From NCBI GenBank assembly GCA_019614645.1, contig JABWDB010000019.1, forward strand, positions 1,596,501 through 1,660,500: a stretch of DNA of 64,000 nucleotides, read 5' to 3'. Of the stretch, positions 1-12,653 are shown piece by piece (the stretch's first letter is position 1; every line of letters begins with the position of its first letter). The notes beneath the pieces are model-generated. The model saw only the letters and a list, made by a program, of their open reading frames with translations. It did not search any database and was not told the origin of the DNA. Source of the DNA: Stratiolaelaps scimitus (taxonomy: Eukaryota; Arthropoda; Arachnida; Mesostigmata; Laelapidae). A program made the translations under genes and the position numbers.

Positions 1-1300
1 GCACCGCGATGGCGTCACCGCTTCGCGTCCTTCCTCTGCCCTCGGGCGCTATGGGTAGAGCTACGCCGTAGAGCATCGAGAAAGAGAAGGAATACATAGG
101 CCCGTAGTACCCACCAGCCAACACGTCGTTCCCAATGTTGAGCACTGCAGCCCAGCGGTGCGTCTATCGTACGGAGTCGCAACCGAGCTGAGAAGCCAGT
201 CCGAGAAGCAGGCAGGCTGGCAGCCATCCACCCTTCCGGCAAGAAGCGGCTGCAGAGCGGAGGCAGGAGGAACAGTTGTACAAGTCGTTCAGGTCGCGTC
301 GCCCCAGAGGAGCGAAGGAAGAGGGTTTCGGGGACCTAGCACGGAGTTGTGCTCGAGCTGGTGGTGGATGGCAAACTTGCTGGCGCTGGCAGTGAGAATC
401 TTCGCAGCCTCTGTAACGTAGCACCGCTTGCCACGGCGTGGCACCGCAAGCCGCTTGGCGCACTACGCGAGCGGTCCCAACGGTCGGCCGCATATGAGAT
501 CCCTTTCTATGGTCTCCTCTAGGTGTTTCTTAAAAGCTAAAGAGCTTCCCTGTCTCTATTGCGCTCTCCGTTATTTTTTTCTCCGCTAGTGTTTTCGAGC
601 AGCAACAGTCCCCGTTGCAGAACGCCACTGACCGGACTGTTTCTCATTGGCAATGGTGCCACGGCGACAGAGGAGGCGCGGCATCGCCGCCGCCGCCGCG
701 CGCCGGAAATTAGATTGCAAATTTCAACATAGGCGTCCACAGCGATGTTGCCGGGGTTGGCAGCTTCGGCCTGCTTCGTTGGCTGTTTCATTCTACAGTG
801 AAAAGAGTAAACGAACGCGACAGCGACGGGCAACCCCAAAGGACCCAACACAGGCTCTCGTATGACCTCGTAAAGGTCGGTGGCGATTGGCCAGAGCGGT
901 TGGTGGCATGACCAAGGCACTTATTCGGGTTGGTGATGCAGCGTCGCAGATGGGTGATGCCTGATCCAAACGACTCAAATATCTACCACCTGCAGGATAG
1001 CCAATTCAAGCAGATGGACATGATAGAGGCTGCGTATCTCCATGTTTATATGGTAGGCGCCTCGCAGCCATCTAGGCTGTACACCTGCACTTCGCCTCGC
1101 CGATGTACGCTACCACAAAGTGTGAGTCACTGGTCAATACCTCGGCTGCCTACTCTAAAACTAAAACCGTTTCCCGCCAGCCGGTGGACGGAGCCCCCCG
1201 TTTTCGCTCCGTCTGATCTCTGATCTCCTGCAGCATCGTAGCGGTTCGGTGTCCATCCATGTACTAACTTAGCTTTCTACGGCTCTGCGAACCTGGCAGG
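1..1300. other. Mixed-composition DNA without a recognisable gene
   Basis: No supported gene. The block is moderately GC-rich, with a short GCC-triplet run around 685-702. Reading frames here are under 130 codons, overlap on both strands, and show no protein-family motif. It is probably non-coding DNA. Confidence 0.6.
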
Positions 1301-1864
1301 ATGGCGGAAAGTGGAGGCCTGTTAACTCCCCCGAGAACCATGTCAATGTCTCAACTTGAGTTTAGACCACTCTTGATCGTTGAAAGTTGGACAAGGACGA
1401 CAACATGTATGAGGTAACACACTCACAGCTGCCTGTGGTGCATGCCAATTTAATACATTGGTGCATTATCTTTGTTAACTTATTTTTTGGTTATTTTTTT
1501 ATAAATGTAAACTGTCTTTCATGATACCAATGGAGTGATAAAACAGACAATAATAGTTCGATAGGTTGAAAGCCGCGAAAACGATAAGCACATACATGGC
1601 AGTCGCGGGCTGTACATCCTGTTAGTTTATAGTTCGTCCTACCAATTGATTTTTTCAAATCTCGTTAGCTCTGTCTCAGCGTATCAGCTCTATCTCAGGC
1701 GTGGTTAGAGGTTAGCAAACAACGAGACAATATAACCCAGTAGGTTCGCTTCTAATAAAAGGTGACGTGGAAGACCACGTCCGTGAAGTCGCCTCACTGT
1801 TCAACAGCCAGACAACTCTAATTGGTTCTTAATAGTCGGCAACCTTTCGAATCTTAAATTGGCC

Positions 1865-1883
1865 TATATATATATATATATAT
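1865..1883. repeat. (TA)n microsatellite
   Basis: An uninterrupted alternating TA tract of about 19 bases in AT-rich DNA. Confidence 0.95.
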
Positions 1884-2460
1884 GTACCACGTGCAGGTAA
1901 ACACTATTGCAGATAACGAGACAATAACCATAGAATTAAATAGTAAAAAATCACATGATTATGATATCCGAGGACTTTATATCGACCCTAAGGTACCAAA
2001 GCAGTCCGCCATACGGATGTATAGCAGCAATTATAGATGCACTTAGCCGATACGACGAGCCTGATGAGTAAAATACAGCTTCAATGAAACTAGAAGAAAC
2101 AAGCATTTGATTTTATTCTATTTTTTGGGGGTTAATCCACAGATGGCAAATGTATGTTATTATCGTAATGTCAGCATAATATACTCAAGCGGAGGCTGGC
2201 ACTGATGTGATATTCTACGACTGTAGAATTCCTAAAATGATTCAATACCGAATTGTCATAGTCCCGCCCGTCTACACAAACCAACGAATGGATGAATGAA
2301 TGGAGGACTGACAGGATCGTTATTTATCTTCGTTGTTCTTTATAGTACAACACTGCATTGGCTGAGGATCGGCGCGGATCGATCGTCCCAATGTTGTTCG
2401 GCAGCAAGCAACAGCCTCACCGCTGGTCTACGATAAAAATAACTAATGCAAATATAGTTC

Positions 2461-2494
2461 CACACAGACATACAGGGATGTTCCTGTCTGTGTG
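2461..2494. repeat. Short inverted repeat (hairpin)
   Basis: The left arm CACACAGACA (2461-2470) is the exact reverse complement of the right arm TGTCTGTGTG (2485-2494), separated by 14 bases. The spacer holds a further complementary pair, CAGG and CCTG, so an alternative fold with a bulge is possible. No gene lies beside it, so a terminator role cannot be argued. It may be a chance or mobile-element-end palindrome. Confidence 0.7.
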
Positions 2495-3223
2495 AAAGGC
2501 TTTACCAGCGGAAGTCAAAGCACCATCGGACGGACCGATGTACAACGTACTATGCATAAATATAACTAGGAGAGGGAGGCGACACAGGGTAGTTTTGCTG
2601 GAAAACGACCAGGTTGTTCAGGTTCGGATTGTGCGTGTAGGTCTCGACGTGCTATGGTTCGAGGAAGCCGCGGGGGGGTGGGAGAACTCGAGTGTATTGC
2701 CGTGTTGTACGGTGTATCATATTGGCCAAACCGCGCAAAAGAAATTGACCATTTCAACGAGAGCCTATGTTCCATTGTCGTTGCTTTTCATATTATCTTC
2801 TACACAACTGTGAACATGGTTAAGTGTGTCACTAGATAGATACTCATATAAGTAAAATACGGTGAACAATATTAGACAGTCGCTTATGGTGCTGCTATGT
2901 ATAGCGGCGCCTCTTCCATCGAAATGCTTCCAATATGCCGTGAGGATACGAGTCTCAGACTCATTGACACTAGGCCCACACAGGTGAATCTTTGTGATAT
3001 TCTTCATTGGATGCACGCGAAGCCCAACTTTTTTCGTTGCGCCGTCCCAAACCATCATTATCGACTCATGATCGATATTCGATGGTTCAGCTATTTATTG
3101 TCATGATTTGGATTGCTGTTTGTTTGAACTGCCGGTGGTGAACCTGTCGGGCGTCAAATTAGACGATACAAATATTAAGCGTAACCAAGAAGTGGCCCAA
3201 TTAAAGCGAGACCAAAACAACGG

Positions 3224-3252
3224 TATATATATATATATATATATATTATATA
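3224..3252. repeat. (TA)n microsatellite
   Basis: A near-perfect alternating TA tract of nearly 30 bases, with one break near its right end. Confidence 0.95.
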
Positions 3253-3924
3253 ATGATCTTTATAAATTCCATAACATTTCTGTTGTCATTTAGTTACTCT
3301 GTCGTTATTGCACGGGGCTATAGTTCCGCATACAGTTATTACATATGATTTCACATATCCACCCACAAGGTATACCTTCTTCGGTAAGCGCGCACAAACA
3401 TACTCTTTCCGCATAATCTTCCACGCGCCCTGCAGCGTGATCGAACCTGTTGTTCATTCTCTATCCGGAATTCCCTAGCAGTGATTCGTCTGAATCCTCA
3501 TATCTGTTCATTTTCCTGTTTTCACACCACCCTCTCATCTGTCTTTCTCTTTGCTCGATGCCGCTCGTTCCAAGTCTTGCTATACTTCTTTCGTCTCTCT
3601 TCTACTTTGCCCCCGCCGTAAATCGAATTGATAACACGCACACGCTCGCCTCTGCTGCCGACTGACTGGCCGTCGTTGTCTGGCACGACCCGCTTCGTGT
3701 TACCCCCTCCATGTCGCGACTGATGCAACAATCAGCAATAATGCGTGTTCGCGGCCAATGAAGATGTGCGCAGCATGCATACAGCGGCCCCTATGCCCTA
3801 CACTGCACTGCACCGCCCCTATAGGCTCATAATGGTCGGGCATCAATGGCAGTCCCGCCAACGACGACGCAATGTTTTGTTTGCACGGCCCCGTTTCTCC
3901 GACATGTCCCTGGCCCATTTTCGT

Positions 3925-3926
<2 letters not shown>

Positions 3927-3955
<29 letters not shown>

Positions 3956-3985
3956 CCCCTCTCTCTCTATATATATATATATATA
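3927..3985. repeat. Compound (CT)n(AT)n microsatellite
   Basis: A CT tract of about 24 bases, a short C-rich break and a second CT run pass directly into an alternating AT tract. The same CT-to-AT order recurs at 24344-24379. Confidence 0.95.
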
Positions 3986-4513
3986 GTATTATTTTCGTTC
4001 TACCCATGAATACCCAGAACTAGCCGTGTCCCCCACGCCCGACAGCCGTCTTCGCCACTGCTACGAAGCTCACTGAGTGAGAAGAGACGCCCATGTTTCC
4101 TGTCGCCATCGCTACCGCTTTGCATCCGGGCGGGTAGCGGCGACGGCGGAGGCGGCGGCATCTGGGCCGACGACGCGTCGTTCTTGTGCTTTGACAGGAC
4201 GTATTTTTATGATTACCCTTCTGTTGCCGCCGCCGCCTCTGCTACTGCTGTTTCTATCGCTTCTTTGCTCTGGACTATGACTACGGTTCTCGTTGTCGGA
4301 ACGCGGAGTGTCGTCGGTGGACGGAGAGCCGACCCGGTGCAGGAGGCAACCGAAAGTGGCAAGGCTGCCACTGCTGCTGGGGAGGAGAGAGAATTAATAC
4401 GGGCCATGGTGCTATAAAAACGTGCGCATGTATTTGGGCGTGTGTATGAACATCTATGCTTGGCATCCCCGACCCCTTTCAGTGTTTCTCCCTGCCGGTG
4501 TCTCCAATCGGTG

Positions 4514-4543
4514 GCGGGCGGCGGCGGCGGCGGCAGCAGCGGT
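4514..4543. repeat. CGG/CAG trinucleotide run
   Basis: Consecutive GGC/CGG triplets grade into CAG triplets. It lies inside a GC-rich block and is not within a supported coding sequence. Confidence 0.8.
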
Positions 4544-6232
4544 GCTACCGTCTCTTTAGAAGCCCAGCATTCACCCTCGTCTCGGATTCCTGTTATTGGC
4601 TCCCTCCTATGTTGCCTATGCTGAGAGGGTCGAAGCGTCCGTCTCCACGGCAGTACGCCGCCAGGGCAACGAGAGGCTGCGATGCCGGAGGCGGTGGCGG
4701 TGAGACTGCCCCCACGGCCCTTGTCCTATGCCCATGCTCAGGAGCACAGAGCATTCCCGTCTAGCTGAGCGACTGCAAGAACTGCGTGCCCCCCTTTCCG
4801 CTTACCGTTCGTCAGCGATCTCCTCTGTCTTCGAGCCGACGCTGCCTTGCGAGCGCAGGTCTTTCATCGTCCGTAGTTCCACTCGCCAAGGCTGCGTTTG
4901 CCGGCGCCGCCGCCGCGAAAGGCGTCGTCGACGGCGTTGATAGATCAGAGTCCCCCGACGCCAGCTCAGCAAAGCCCTACACTTCCCTCCGGCCACGGCC
5001 CGTCATCTCTGCCTGTCCCAATCTCTGTGCGCTGGCGTCGCTCTATCTCGTACCATGTCGCCCTGACGCCCGTCCACGAGCCACAAAAGATGGTGGCGTA
5101 ATTACGGCCGTCGACTCAACCCGCCATGTTCTTCGTTCGCCTTCTCTCACTATCTATCCTTCTCGTCGAAGTCCGAAGGGGCCCGCGCCAGCTTCACATC
5201 CCTTAGCGGCCCGGAGAGAAGAAGCCCCATGCATCGCTCCCGTCCAGCTCCCGTCTCGTCTTTACCACCCCTTCTTCTTGTGGCGCTTTTATCCAGCGCC
5301 TTATTCGTGCAGCCAAGCAACACTGCCCTCTTGCCCCGGATGGCCGGCTGGCTGCGTGCTTGCTCCGGGAGCGAGCCTCGTCGATGGCGGCACGCACAGA
5401 CGGATGGAGTAGAGGAGGCCTTCCCCTTCACGTCAGAGAAAGAAGCCGCTAGGATGGGTAGTTGGTGGGAGGGATGTCGGTGCAATCCGTCTTCAGGTAC
5501 TTATGTTATCAGAACAACAATATCGCGATGACGACGGCGACATCCGCGACGGAAGTGAGAACAACGACGCCTATGGTGGCTGAGTTTGGGCTCAACTAGC
5601 CGCCAGTGTCAGGGATACATAGCAGCACTCACGACACAGCAACGCGGTTGGTACTGCCGTCATCGTTTCGCGCTCTGTACATCGCTTCCTCGTATCGCCC
5701 GATGGCGATATCGTGAGTGGATGATAACTATTATCGAATGATGAATTTGGTATATGTATATCATATCAGACATCTGTATATGTGGCCGTATGTCGTACAG
5801 AGACTGATAAATCTCCGCACGCTGTCTGTGTTCGTCGCCCACGACCGCGTTTCGAGCACCAGCCTACAACAGAATCACATGTGAATCTAATGGAATCCGT
5901 TACAATATCACTCGCCGTCTGTGAAGACACGCTGTCATTGAGTACCTAGACACACAGACAGACATACACCGTTTAGAATAAACGTTGCTAACCACCCTGA
6001 TAGCAGAGTGACCTTCGTGTTTTGCGCAGCTCACCTGGCCAGTAGCAGCGGGCATCTCGAATCCCTCCGTCCTCTGTGTTATCACCGTCACGTGAAAAGC
6101 AGCGAAGAGACACGCACGCGGCAAGGTCGACGGACGCCCGGCGTGTTCGCTGAACGCTCGGCGGACGCGATCTTGCTTTGTCGCAGCGTTTGCTGGCCAA
6201 GAGTGGAGGGCCATCACATTCTCGCTCGTGTG

Positions 6233-6285
6233 CAGAGAGAGGAAGAGAGAGAGATAGATAGAGAAAGAGAGAGAGAGAGAGAAAG
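6233..6285. repeat. (GA)n purine tract
   Basis: About 50 bases that are almost all purine on the plus strand, mostly GA dinucleotides with GATA and GAAA interruptions. Similar tracts recur in the other GC-rich blocks. Confidence 0.9.
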
Positions 6286-8594
6286 CAAAAGGGCTCATTT
6301 CTCGAGCGACCTCTCTCGCAGACTGCGCCGCACAATGGGTCCGTCACAGGGCTAGCAAAAGCTGTACCGAGAACAGCATTCATAACCTCTTCTGCCGTGC
6401 TGCCTTGCTGAAGGCCTCTTGTTGAGGGGCTCCGTCTCCGAGGCAGCACGACTGGTCCTGTTGTTCGCTTCAGCGAAGCTGTCGTGCCGTTGAACGGCCA
6501 CCCGTATGACCACATTGCAGCAGGCGCAATACGAAGATGCTCCGCAAGACCTCGTGGTTCCACGGTACTATTATACTGTGGGCCTGCTTGTCGTAGTCAG
6601 GAACGATCGCCCAGGATGATGTTTGAACGATTGTCCCCACTACTCCGTCTCCATGATAAAACATCGCGATCTGCGGAGGAGGATCCTGTCATGTCTGCGA
6701 TTCTAGCTGCTATTCTTTCGACCTAGCTTGTGCAGTGGCAGCAGTGAGTAGGCTGCATCCGCTGTATTTTCGACAAAAAAAAATTGGTTTGACTCCATTT
6801 TTGGATCCATGATTTGCTTTATAGGCAATACCACTTACATATGGGTTTTTGCTGTATATATGTATAATACGATTATTATTTTATAATACTTAAATTGGTT
6901 GAAAAACAATAAAAGGAAGGCTGAAAAATACAATGTCACCCTTATGTTCTTAGATGTACTCCACTTTCAGAAGGTACATCCACTTTTATAACTTGAATAA
7001 CCATATCATATTCGCAGAGCATCCTTTGGTATCTCGGGTTTTTTTATGGTCTTGAGACGTACCCTTCACAGCCCCTTATACATCGTTGACCAGGTATGTA
7101 GTTCACAATGATATACAATGTAGAAATCTTGTGTAGTAATTGATTGTGCAAGTAAAACGCCTTACACGGAGAAAAACATGTTGAGCTTTGTTTTCCAATC
7201 CGCATGAATCTGTGCTGAGTCATTTTACAATACATGGAAGAAAGAGCAAACGTATTTTCTCACTTAGGGCTTTCGCGGACTTCTTTGTGCAATGTCTCAT
7301 CCACTTTGACGTTCTGTACAGCTCTATACAGGTCATTCTATAGAACGGCTTACACCGCACCTGCTTGTGTGATTTTTCCACTAGAAAATAGGGTGATACG
7401 GAACAAAATATTACGAATTGTAATTAATGTCATATTTATCTTCGTCGTGCCATATAATCCCCACCAAGTCGAGCTGTATAAGGGGCACTGTAAGGGACAC
7501 TAATGATTTCGTTCAAAAAAGCCAACGGGAGCAACTAGAGCCCTCAGGACGACTAGCCATATAACATTTTAGTGAAACATTAGCTCAATATTTAATTAAC
7601 ATTGGCAAAAAAACCGATCTTGATAAGTGACGAATAGATCTTGACAAACAGCATAATTCATCGGCGACGTGGGCTAGTTTGCATAATCACCGATGCGTGT
7701 ATTTTGGTGGAATGTTTTAAAATACACGTTACGATCTAAATACGTATTTGCAGAATATAAGTGTTGTCCTCTAAATCGCTTTCGACATCTTGGCTTTCTC
7801 TACCACAGGCTTGCGTCGCTAACGAACACTGCGTATCTTCACTGTCATTTGACCATTTAGCGTGGAAGGGCAATGTTGCTCTGCAACAACAGGTTCTACA
7901 TTATTCACGAACTGCTCGGAAAATCACGCAATTCTATGGCGCACAATAAAGTTAACGCAACTCCATCGCTGTCACATGATATAACTCAATGTTTGGACCA
8001 TTTGTGCAACTAATTTCAGCATGTCATGCATCGAATTTAGTGAGTGACCCAGGTTACCTGCCCTGTACGTCATACACGTTTCAGATCAAAGACAACAAAA
8101 AAATTGCATTAAATAATTATGATGCAGTCGGCATAATCTTCTGAGCAAAAACACAGCTGCATCTAGGCATAACGATGCCGGTAGATATAATAGAATGGAA
8201 TGGAATGGATAGTATGGAACAGACTATTGTGCAAACTCCTCGTCCCGTTAGCCATTTTCGTCGTTGTGTTTGGCAATATGGGCCTGTTTATCACACTGCT
8301 GCAAACTACCCACCGAAATTGGCCTCTCTCACATAATATTTCATTTAGCAGTGGAGTTGCCCAACAAAAACAAATCGACGCTGAGTTGGCAACACTACCA
8401 CGGCAAACGTCAGTGCTTTATCAAGCGAAATGAGAGTTTTTACACAAATAACCACACATGGGGTTCCAAAAAGGAGCGAGAGCCGCCGCATATGATACGA
8501 TTCGTGGACAGACTAAAACCCTTCCCAAAGATTAGTTTCACTGCCTCGTTTCTCATCATTGTACAAACAGAATAGTATAAATAGAGTAGGTAAT

Positions 8595-8742
8595 TCGAAT
8601 CGGAGGAGACACGTAGGTGTCTCCGGGTTCGATTTCCAGCGTTGCACATTTGCATTTAAAGGGGTTGTCCGTTTTATCAAGCCTTTTGCCGAAAGCAGTA
8701 GCGTGGACGTTAAATGTTTAAGGCTGTGAGTCAGGCCGGATA
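8595..8742 (+). mobile_element. SINE-like repeat, family B, copy 1
   Basis: This copy can be aligned with the reverse complement of 63690-63868. Shared landmarks, in order, are a CACGTAGGTG hairpin, a polymerase III B-box-like GGTTCGATTTC, a short CATTTGCAT/CATTCGCAT stretch, GCCGAAAGCAGTA, GTGGACGTTAAATGTT, and a GTCAGGCCGG tail. In this copy the hairpin is perfect: GGAGACAC and GTGTCTCC around a 4-base loop (8605-8624). The A-box side is poorly preserved, so the 5' end is uncertain. A hairpin directly before the T arm resembles the long variable arm of class II (Leu/Ser) tRNAs, so such an origin is a reasonable inference. The element would be non-coding and mobilised by a LINE. Confidence 0.7.
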
Positions 8743-9304
8743 ATTAATTATAGGTAAATAATTGGAACTTGCAGTTTGTTGCCACGCTATCAATAAGCGG
8801 ATCGCCGTTAAAAATATCCTCAGTTAGACCACTGTGCCGAACATGCCCACACACGGCTCAACTAAGCCGTGTAAGACGCGGACTAAATATAGTTTGCTTA
8901 CGAAATTTATTTCTTTTTTCGTCTTATTTCCTTTAGAACTGTGCCTATAGTTGGTTGGTCATCGTGTTGGCTTTTATTGTGAATCATTATTCTTGTATAC
9001 ATATATACCTAAATTAACATCGCACATCGTAAAAGCGGACACTCCTCGATTTCTATACCATATAGAGGCCATTTTCGGCACTAGCGCTGTTCATCGCTAA
9101 ACTTGATAGTATCTCAACCTACAACCGAATCCTATTTCTTGAACCCCTCTCTATATTATATCTGCTATTCGATATGCTTCTTCGTTCTCTTCTTTAGGTA
9201 CGGGCTTTTTGCGACAACCCACTTCCACATACACAGAGGCTCAGCGCTCAAACACCCACGCCCCCATGAATGTAGGGGTCCATTTTAGACAGAGACACAG
9301 CCAC

Positions 9305-9385
9305 GATGGGGCGTGATTCGAACACCTATAGCGTGAGCTTGATGGCTCTCGGCATTGAGACGCCGGACGGCGATAACACTGTAAA
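9305..9385 (-). repeat. tRNA-like repeat or tRNA pseudogene (minus strand)
   Basis: On the minus strand a good B-box/T-loop, GGTGTTCGAATCAC (complement of about 9312-9325), has flanking bases that can form a T stem. An A-box-like segment lies roughly 45 bases upstream of it. A full cloverleaf with a normal anticodon loop could not be drawn, which favours a tRNA-derived repeat or pseudogene over a working tRNA gene. No second copy was recognised in the window. Confidence 0.4.
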
Positions 9386-12071
9386 CACATCAAGCTTTGT
9401 TGAACTCGGTCGCTAGCTAACTGGATCATTCCCGCTCTTTCGACCTCCGCTACAGGTGGGTATATTATTAATCCATAGAACGGCCGTTGCCTACTATTTT
9501 ACCGAGCCCCTTTGCGCTCTTGCGTTTCCCCACCTTCGCTCCGTTACTGGTTGATACTACTGCTCTGAGGGTGCGGCGGCGGCACTGGCAGCGTACCGCG
9601 ACCCGACCACCGTCGACTAAGGTGAGTTAGTTGGATTTTCTGTCCGATGCCCTTCCGATTGTGGCGCCCTTCTCTTCCGCCGTGTTTCGCACCCGACGCC
9701 ATAGACGAAGCCCTCACTATGCGCTGGCAAAGGGGGCCAGATTATCGACGTTGCGCTGTCTTACTGTCTGGCACACGAGCAAGTCCGAGCGACAGCCAGC
9801 GGGGACTTTGGGAGAGGCCAGCCTTTTAGCCTATAATACGCTCTATTCTCGCTAACACACATACGAAGGCTCACAAGCTTCGAGCTCACCCCGAGACACA
9901 CAGACACATACTTACACGTAATATAGGGCAAGGCGACAAGCGTGGGTCGGTCGTGCGACACAAAAGTGGAGACGGCGGCGGCGGTCGCGCGGGTGACTAT
10001 CTGCGGGGCAGCACCATTGGCGGTACTCAGTCGCAAGTGACAATGGCACATTCTCATTACTGAGCCTTTTGCACTCGCTCTGCCACTCCGCCCGCCAGAG
10101 CTAGCGGGGTCCTGCGATGGACGCCGCCAGGGATACCAGTTTCGTAGGGCCGACCGGCTCGAATGAGAAGAACAACCTCCGTCAAGAGGTCTAGTGGAGG
10201 CAGTCTTGCTCTCGCTCTCTTTATGTTTCAGCCGGCCATCGGCGCCACGCCGCCAGTGTTAGTGCTTTCATCAACCCCAGTTTACTGCCGCATTCGCCGA
10301 TATATTGTATCACCCAGACCCTGTTGTCCAACGACCGCCCACCTTCTAGCTATTATGTTTGCCCTATGGTATATTCTCTTGGGCTATTGACGTGCCTTTG
10401 CTTCGTCATCTCTCAAGCTCGACACTTCATCGATCCCCGAACGATGATGCGCCGCCAAAACTCGTCCTACGAACCCATCCCACCGTTCACACTGGCTTTT
10501 TATTCCGCTTACCGCCTCCCCTAGAATTTACCTCCTGAGTTGAATCCTCTGCCCGCTTTTCTGCCTCTCGCTCTCTCCCTCTCTCTTCACTTTATTGGCT
10601 CCGTCGACTTGAACGCCTATTCTCTGCTGGCGCGCGGCGCTTGTGCACGTACGCGTGGTTTCGATCAGACAGAAGCGAACTTCGAAACGCAGTCAAACTC
10701 TCACCAGTTACACGGCCCCCGGCCCATTCGCGCCACCGCTCATCCAGTGCTTTCCCGTAGAGGCTGTCCCGCAGAATCTGTTAGTGGTACAGTAGAGGGC
10801 ACTGTGTCAACGCTCGTGCGATTCCTGCTACTCTCTCCCTCTCTTTCGCCCTGCAGTTCTATCACTGGATATATCGGATTCGGCGCTAGTGGTGGTTCAT
10901 TCACTACCCTTTTCAGAGGGAGAACGGGGGCGTCAAGAGGGGGCGGGACGGCGCCATTCGATAGAACCCCCGCCTTCCCGTGCAAGGGAAACGCGACTGA
11001 ACGCGCTGAGGGTGGCAAAGATCTAAAACGCACCAATAAGAGGGTACGTTGTAATGAGGTATTTACTTCGGCAGTTGGGTTACATTGGGCCGCGCGGGTC
11101 GCGACCAACGCTCAGAAGTCGACAGAGAGAACGGTCGTTCAGGGCGGGTGGTTCGTTGGTTAGTTGGTTCGTTTCGTTGTCAGTGAGTCCTGGCGCCCAC
11201 TGCTCGCCCCCTTGCTACTGCTACTTCAAAGTCGGTCACCTATTATAACTTGGCAGTGATGGTGGCTCGTTCACACATCGAATGAACCGCGAATAGGACG
11301 AGACGAGGCGAAATAGGGGGCCACATTCCTGTTTTTTTTCATTGAACGCGCACTGTATGTGTGTATACGACAGATTAGAATAAATTAGCACCAGTAATAT
11401 TGGTGCAGCGGCCGACGATGGAGACATGAACAATGATGATGATGATAAAAGTCAAGTTTCCACTCTAAAGGGGGAACCTGCCTCTTGCTTGGCTGGACAA
11501 AGGGGCGAAACGAAAGGCCCATAGAAAGTGGCGGGTTTAGCGCGTTGAGCGAGCGATCGCAAAGATCGCCACTGATTATGCCCACTCGGCAGCCATTGAT
11601 GCCAGCGCTTACAACCAGATGAGCTATCGGCGTTTCGTACCTAGATACTTTCTAGTGGGTACACCGGCCGGTCTAGCTCACGTGTGTGTCGGTAGTCTAA
11701 TATGTGCACGCGGGTGTGCATGTGTGCTGCGGCGAGGGTTCACCAGGAGGGCTAACCAACGAATCGCCTCAGCCGCACCTCGTCGTCTCGGTCGGGTGTC
11801 TCGCAATGTGTGACTAGGGTCTACCTCCTACCGCTTTATTTTCTGCTTCCTTCTGCTTCAACGTAATGTTCCCGTTTCCCTGTCTTTCACCCTTTGTTTC
11901 CTTCGCTATCCCCTGGAGTGGAGTTCGTCGCCGGTAGTGATCGGGTTTAGTCGGAGCAACAACAACGACGGACCCAGCGGCACGAGCCAGAGTTGCACCG
12001 AGAAACGAAAGAGGTCAGAGTTAAAGGCAGAGAAAGTAAAAGAGAGCGTCATAGTTAGAAGAACAGCGAGG

Positions 12072-12088
12072 TAGAGAGAGAGAGAGAA
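12072..12088. repeat. (GA)n microsatellite
   Basis: A short GA dinucleotide tract within a longer purine-rich plus strand that starts near 11990. Confidence 0.85.
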
Positions 12089-12609
12089 GGATGGCGTTTT
12101 GAGATAATGTCATCGTTTGGAATTAAATTGGAAATCCATACTTGACCCGATCCGGAGCGCAGAGGCCGAGTAGCAGCTCGGGCCTTCCGCGTCGCTTCAT
12201 ACTCACGTCGGACGGTGTAGATGGTACAATACGTATAAGCCGTGTGTCCCCTCCACTACGTCCGGCGGGTGGTGCTGCTGCTTCAGCCTTCATCGAAAGC
12301 AAGTGGGAAAAAAGCAAATAGCGAATGGGGAAGGGCAAGACAAACCAGCTAGCTAGGCAGTCTTTGGATATTAGTGTTTTGATAAAGGCCTTCTCTCTCT
12401 CATTTTCCACAGCCCCAGCTCGATCTGGTTGGTGGTCAGGCTGGAACGGCTCGACCGCCCGCTCCACTCTATGCTGTTGAACCCTCTCCTCATCCTGCCG
12501 TCCCTGCTACCGTTATAATAGCGAGGTGTATATACGAGATTATAGCCATCCTTCGGCATACACTTACACACACACGCACGCACGCGCCCATACGCACTGT
12601 GAGTGCTCC

Positions 12610-12653
12610 AGCAGGGGTCAGCAGCAGGGGTCACCAGCAGGGGTAGCCAGCAG
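12610..12653. repeat. 13-bp minisatellite, about 3.4 copies
   Basis: The unit AGCAGGGGTCACC begins at 12610, 12623 and 12636, with a partial fourth unit from 12649. The units differ only at their last few bases. Each of the first two contains GGGGTCA, which resembles a nuclear-receptor half-site, but that is only a resemblance. Confidence 0.9.

Larger units (their letters stand above)
1301..3660. other. AT-rich gene-free block
   Basis: No supported gene. It holds two (TA)n arrays (near 1865 and 3224) and one imperfect hairpin at 2461-2494. Reading frames are below 100 codons and unremarkable. No mobile-element motif was recognised. Confidence 0.6.
3661..6730. other. GC-rich gene-free block
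   Basis: No supported gene. The block is CpG-rich and contains a compound (CT)n(AT)n microsatellite, a CGG/CAG triplet run near 4514-4543, and a (GA)n tract near 6233-6285. Reading frames up to 208 codons exist (4786-5412 plus, 5988-6563 minus). They are low-complexity Pro/Ser/Arg-rich, overlap frames on the other strand, and match nothing I know. I read them as chance frames in stop-poor DNA. Confidence 0.55.
6731..9480. other. AT-rich block with tRNA-derived repeats
   Basis: No supported host gene. Besides the family B SINE copy and a tRNA-like repeat annotated separately, the DNA is AT-rich and unremarkable. A 77-codon frame at 8200-8433 has a hydrophobic segment, but nothing else supports it as a gene. 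Confidence 0.55.

Noticed and set aside
4317..4330. miR-184-like TGGACGGAGA
   Set aside because: The match ends after about 10 bases and no precursor hairpin is apparent.
4786..5412. 208-codon plus frame
   Set aside because: Ser/Pro/Ala-rich in GC-rich DNA, with overlapping frames on both strands. No family resemblance.
8200..8433. 77-codon frame with a hydrophobic segment, possible small membrane protein
   Set aside because: Frames of this length are expected by chance. It overlaps another frame and has no supporting context.
10540..11163. 207-codon plus frame with a hydrophobic start
   Set aside because: The start resembles a signal peptide only because a CTCTCC tract gives Leu/Ser. The rest is low complexity, and the minus strand is open too.
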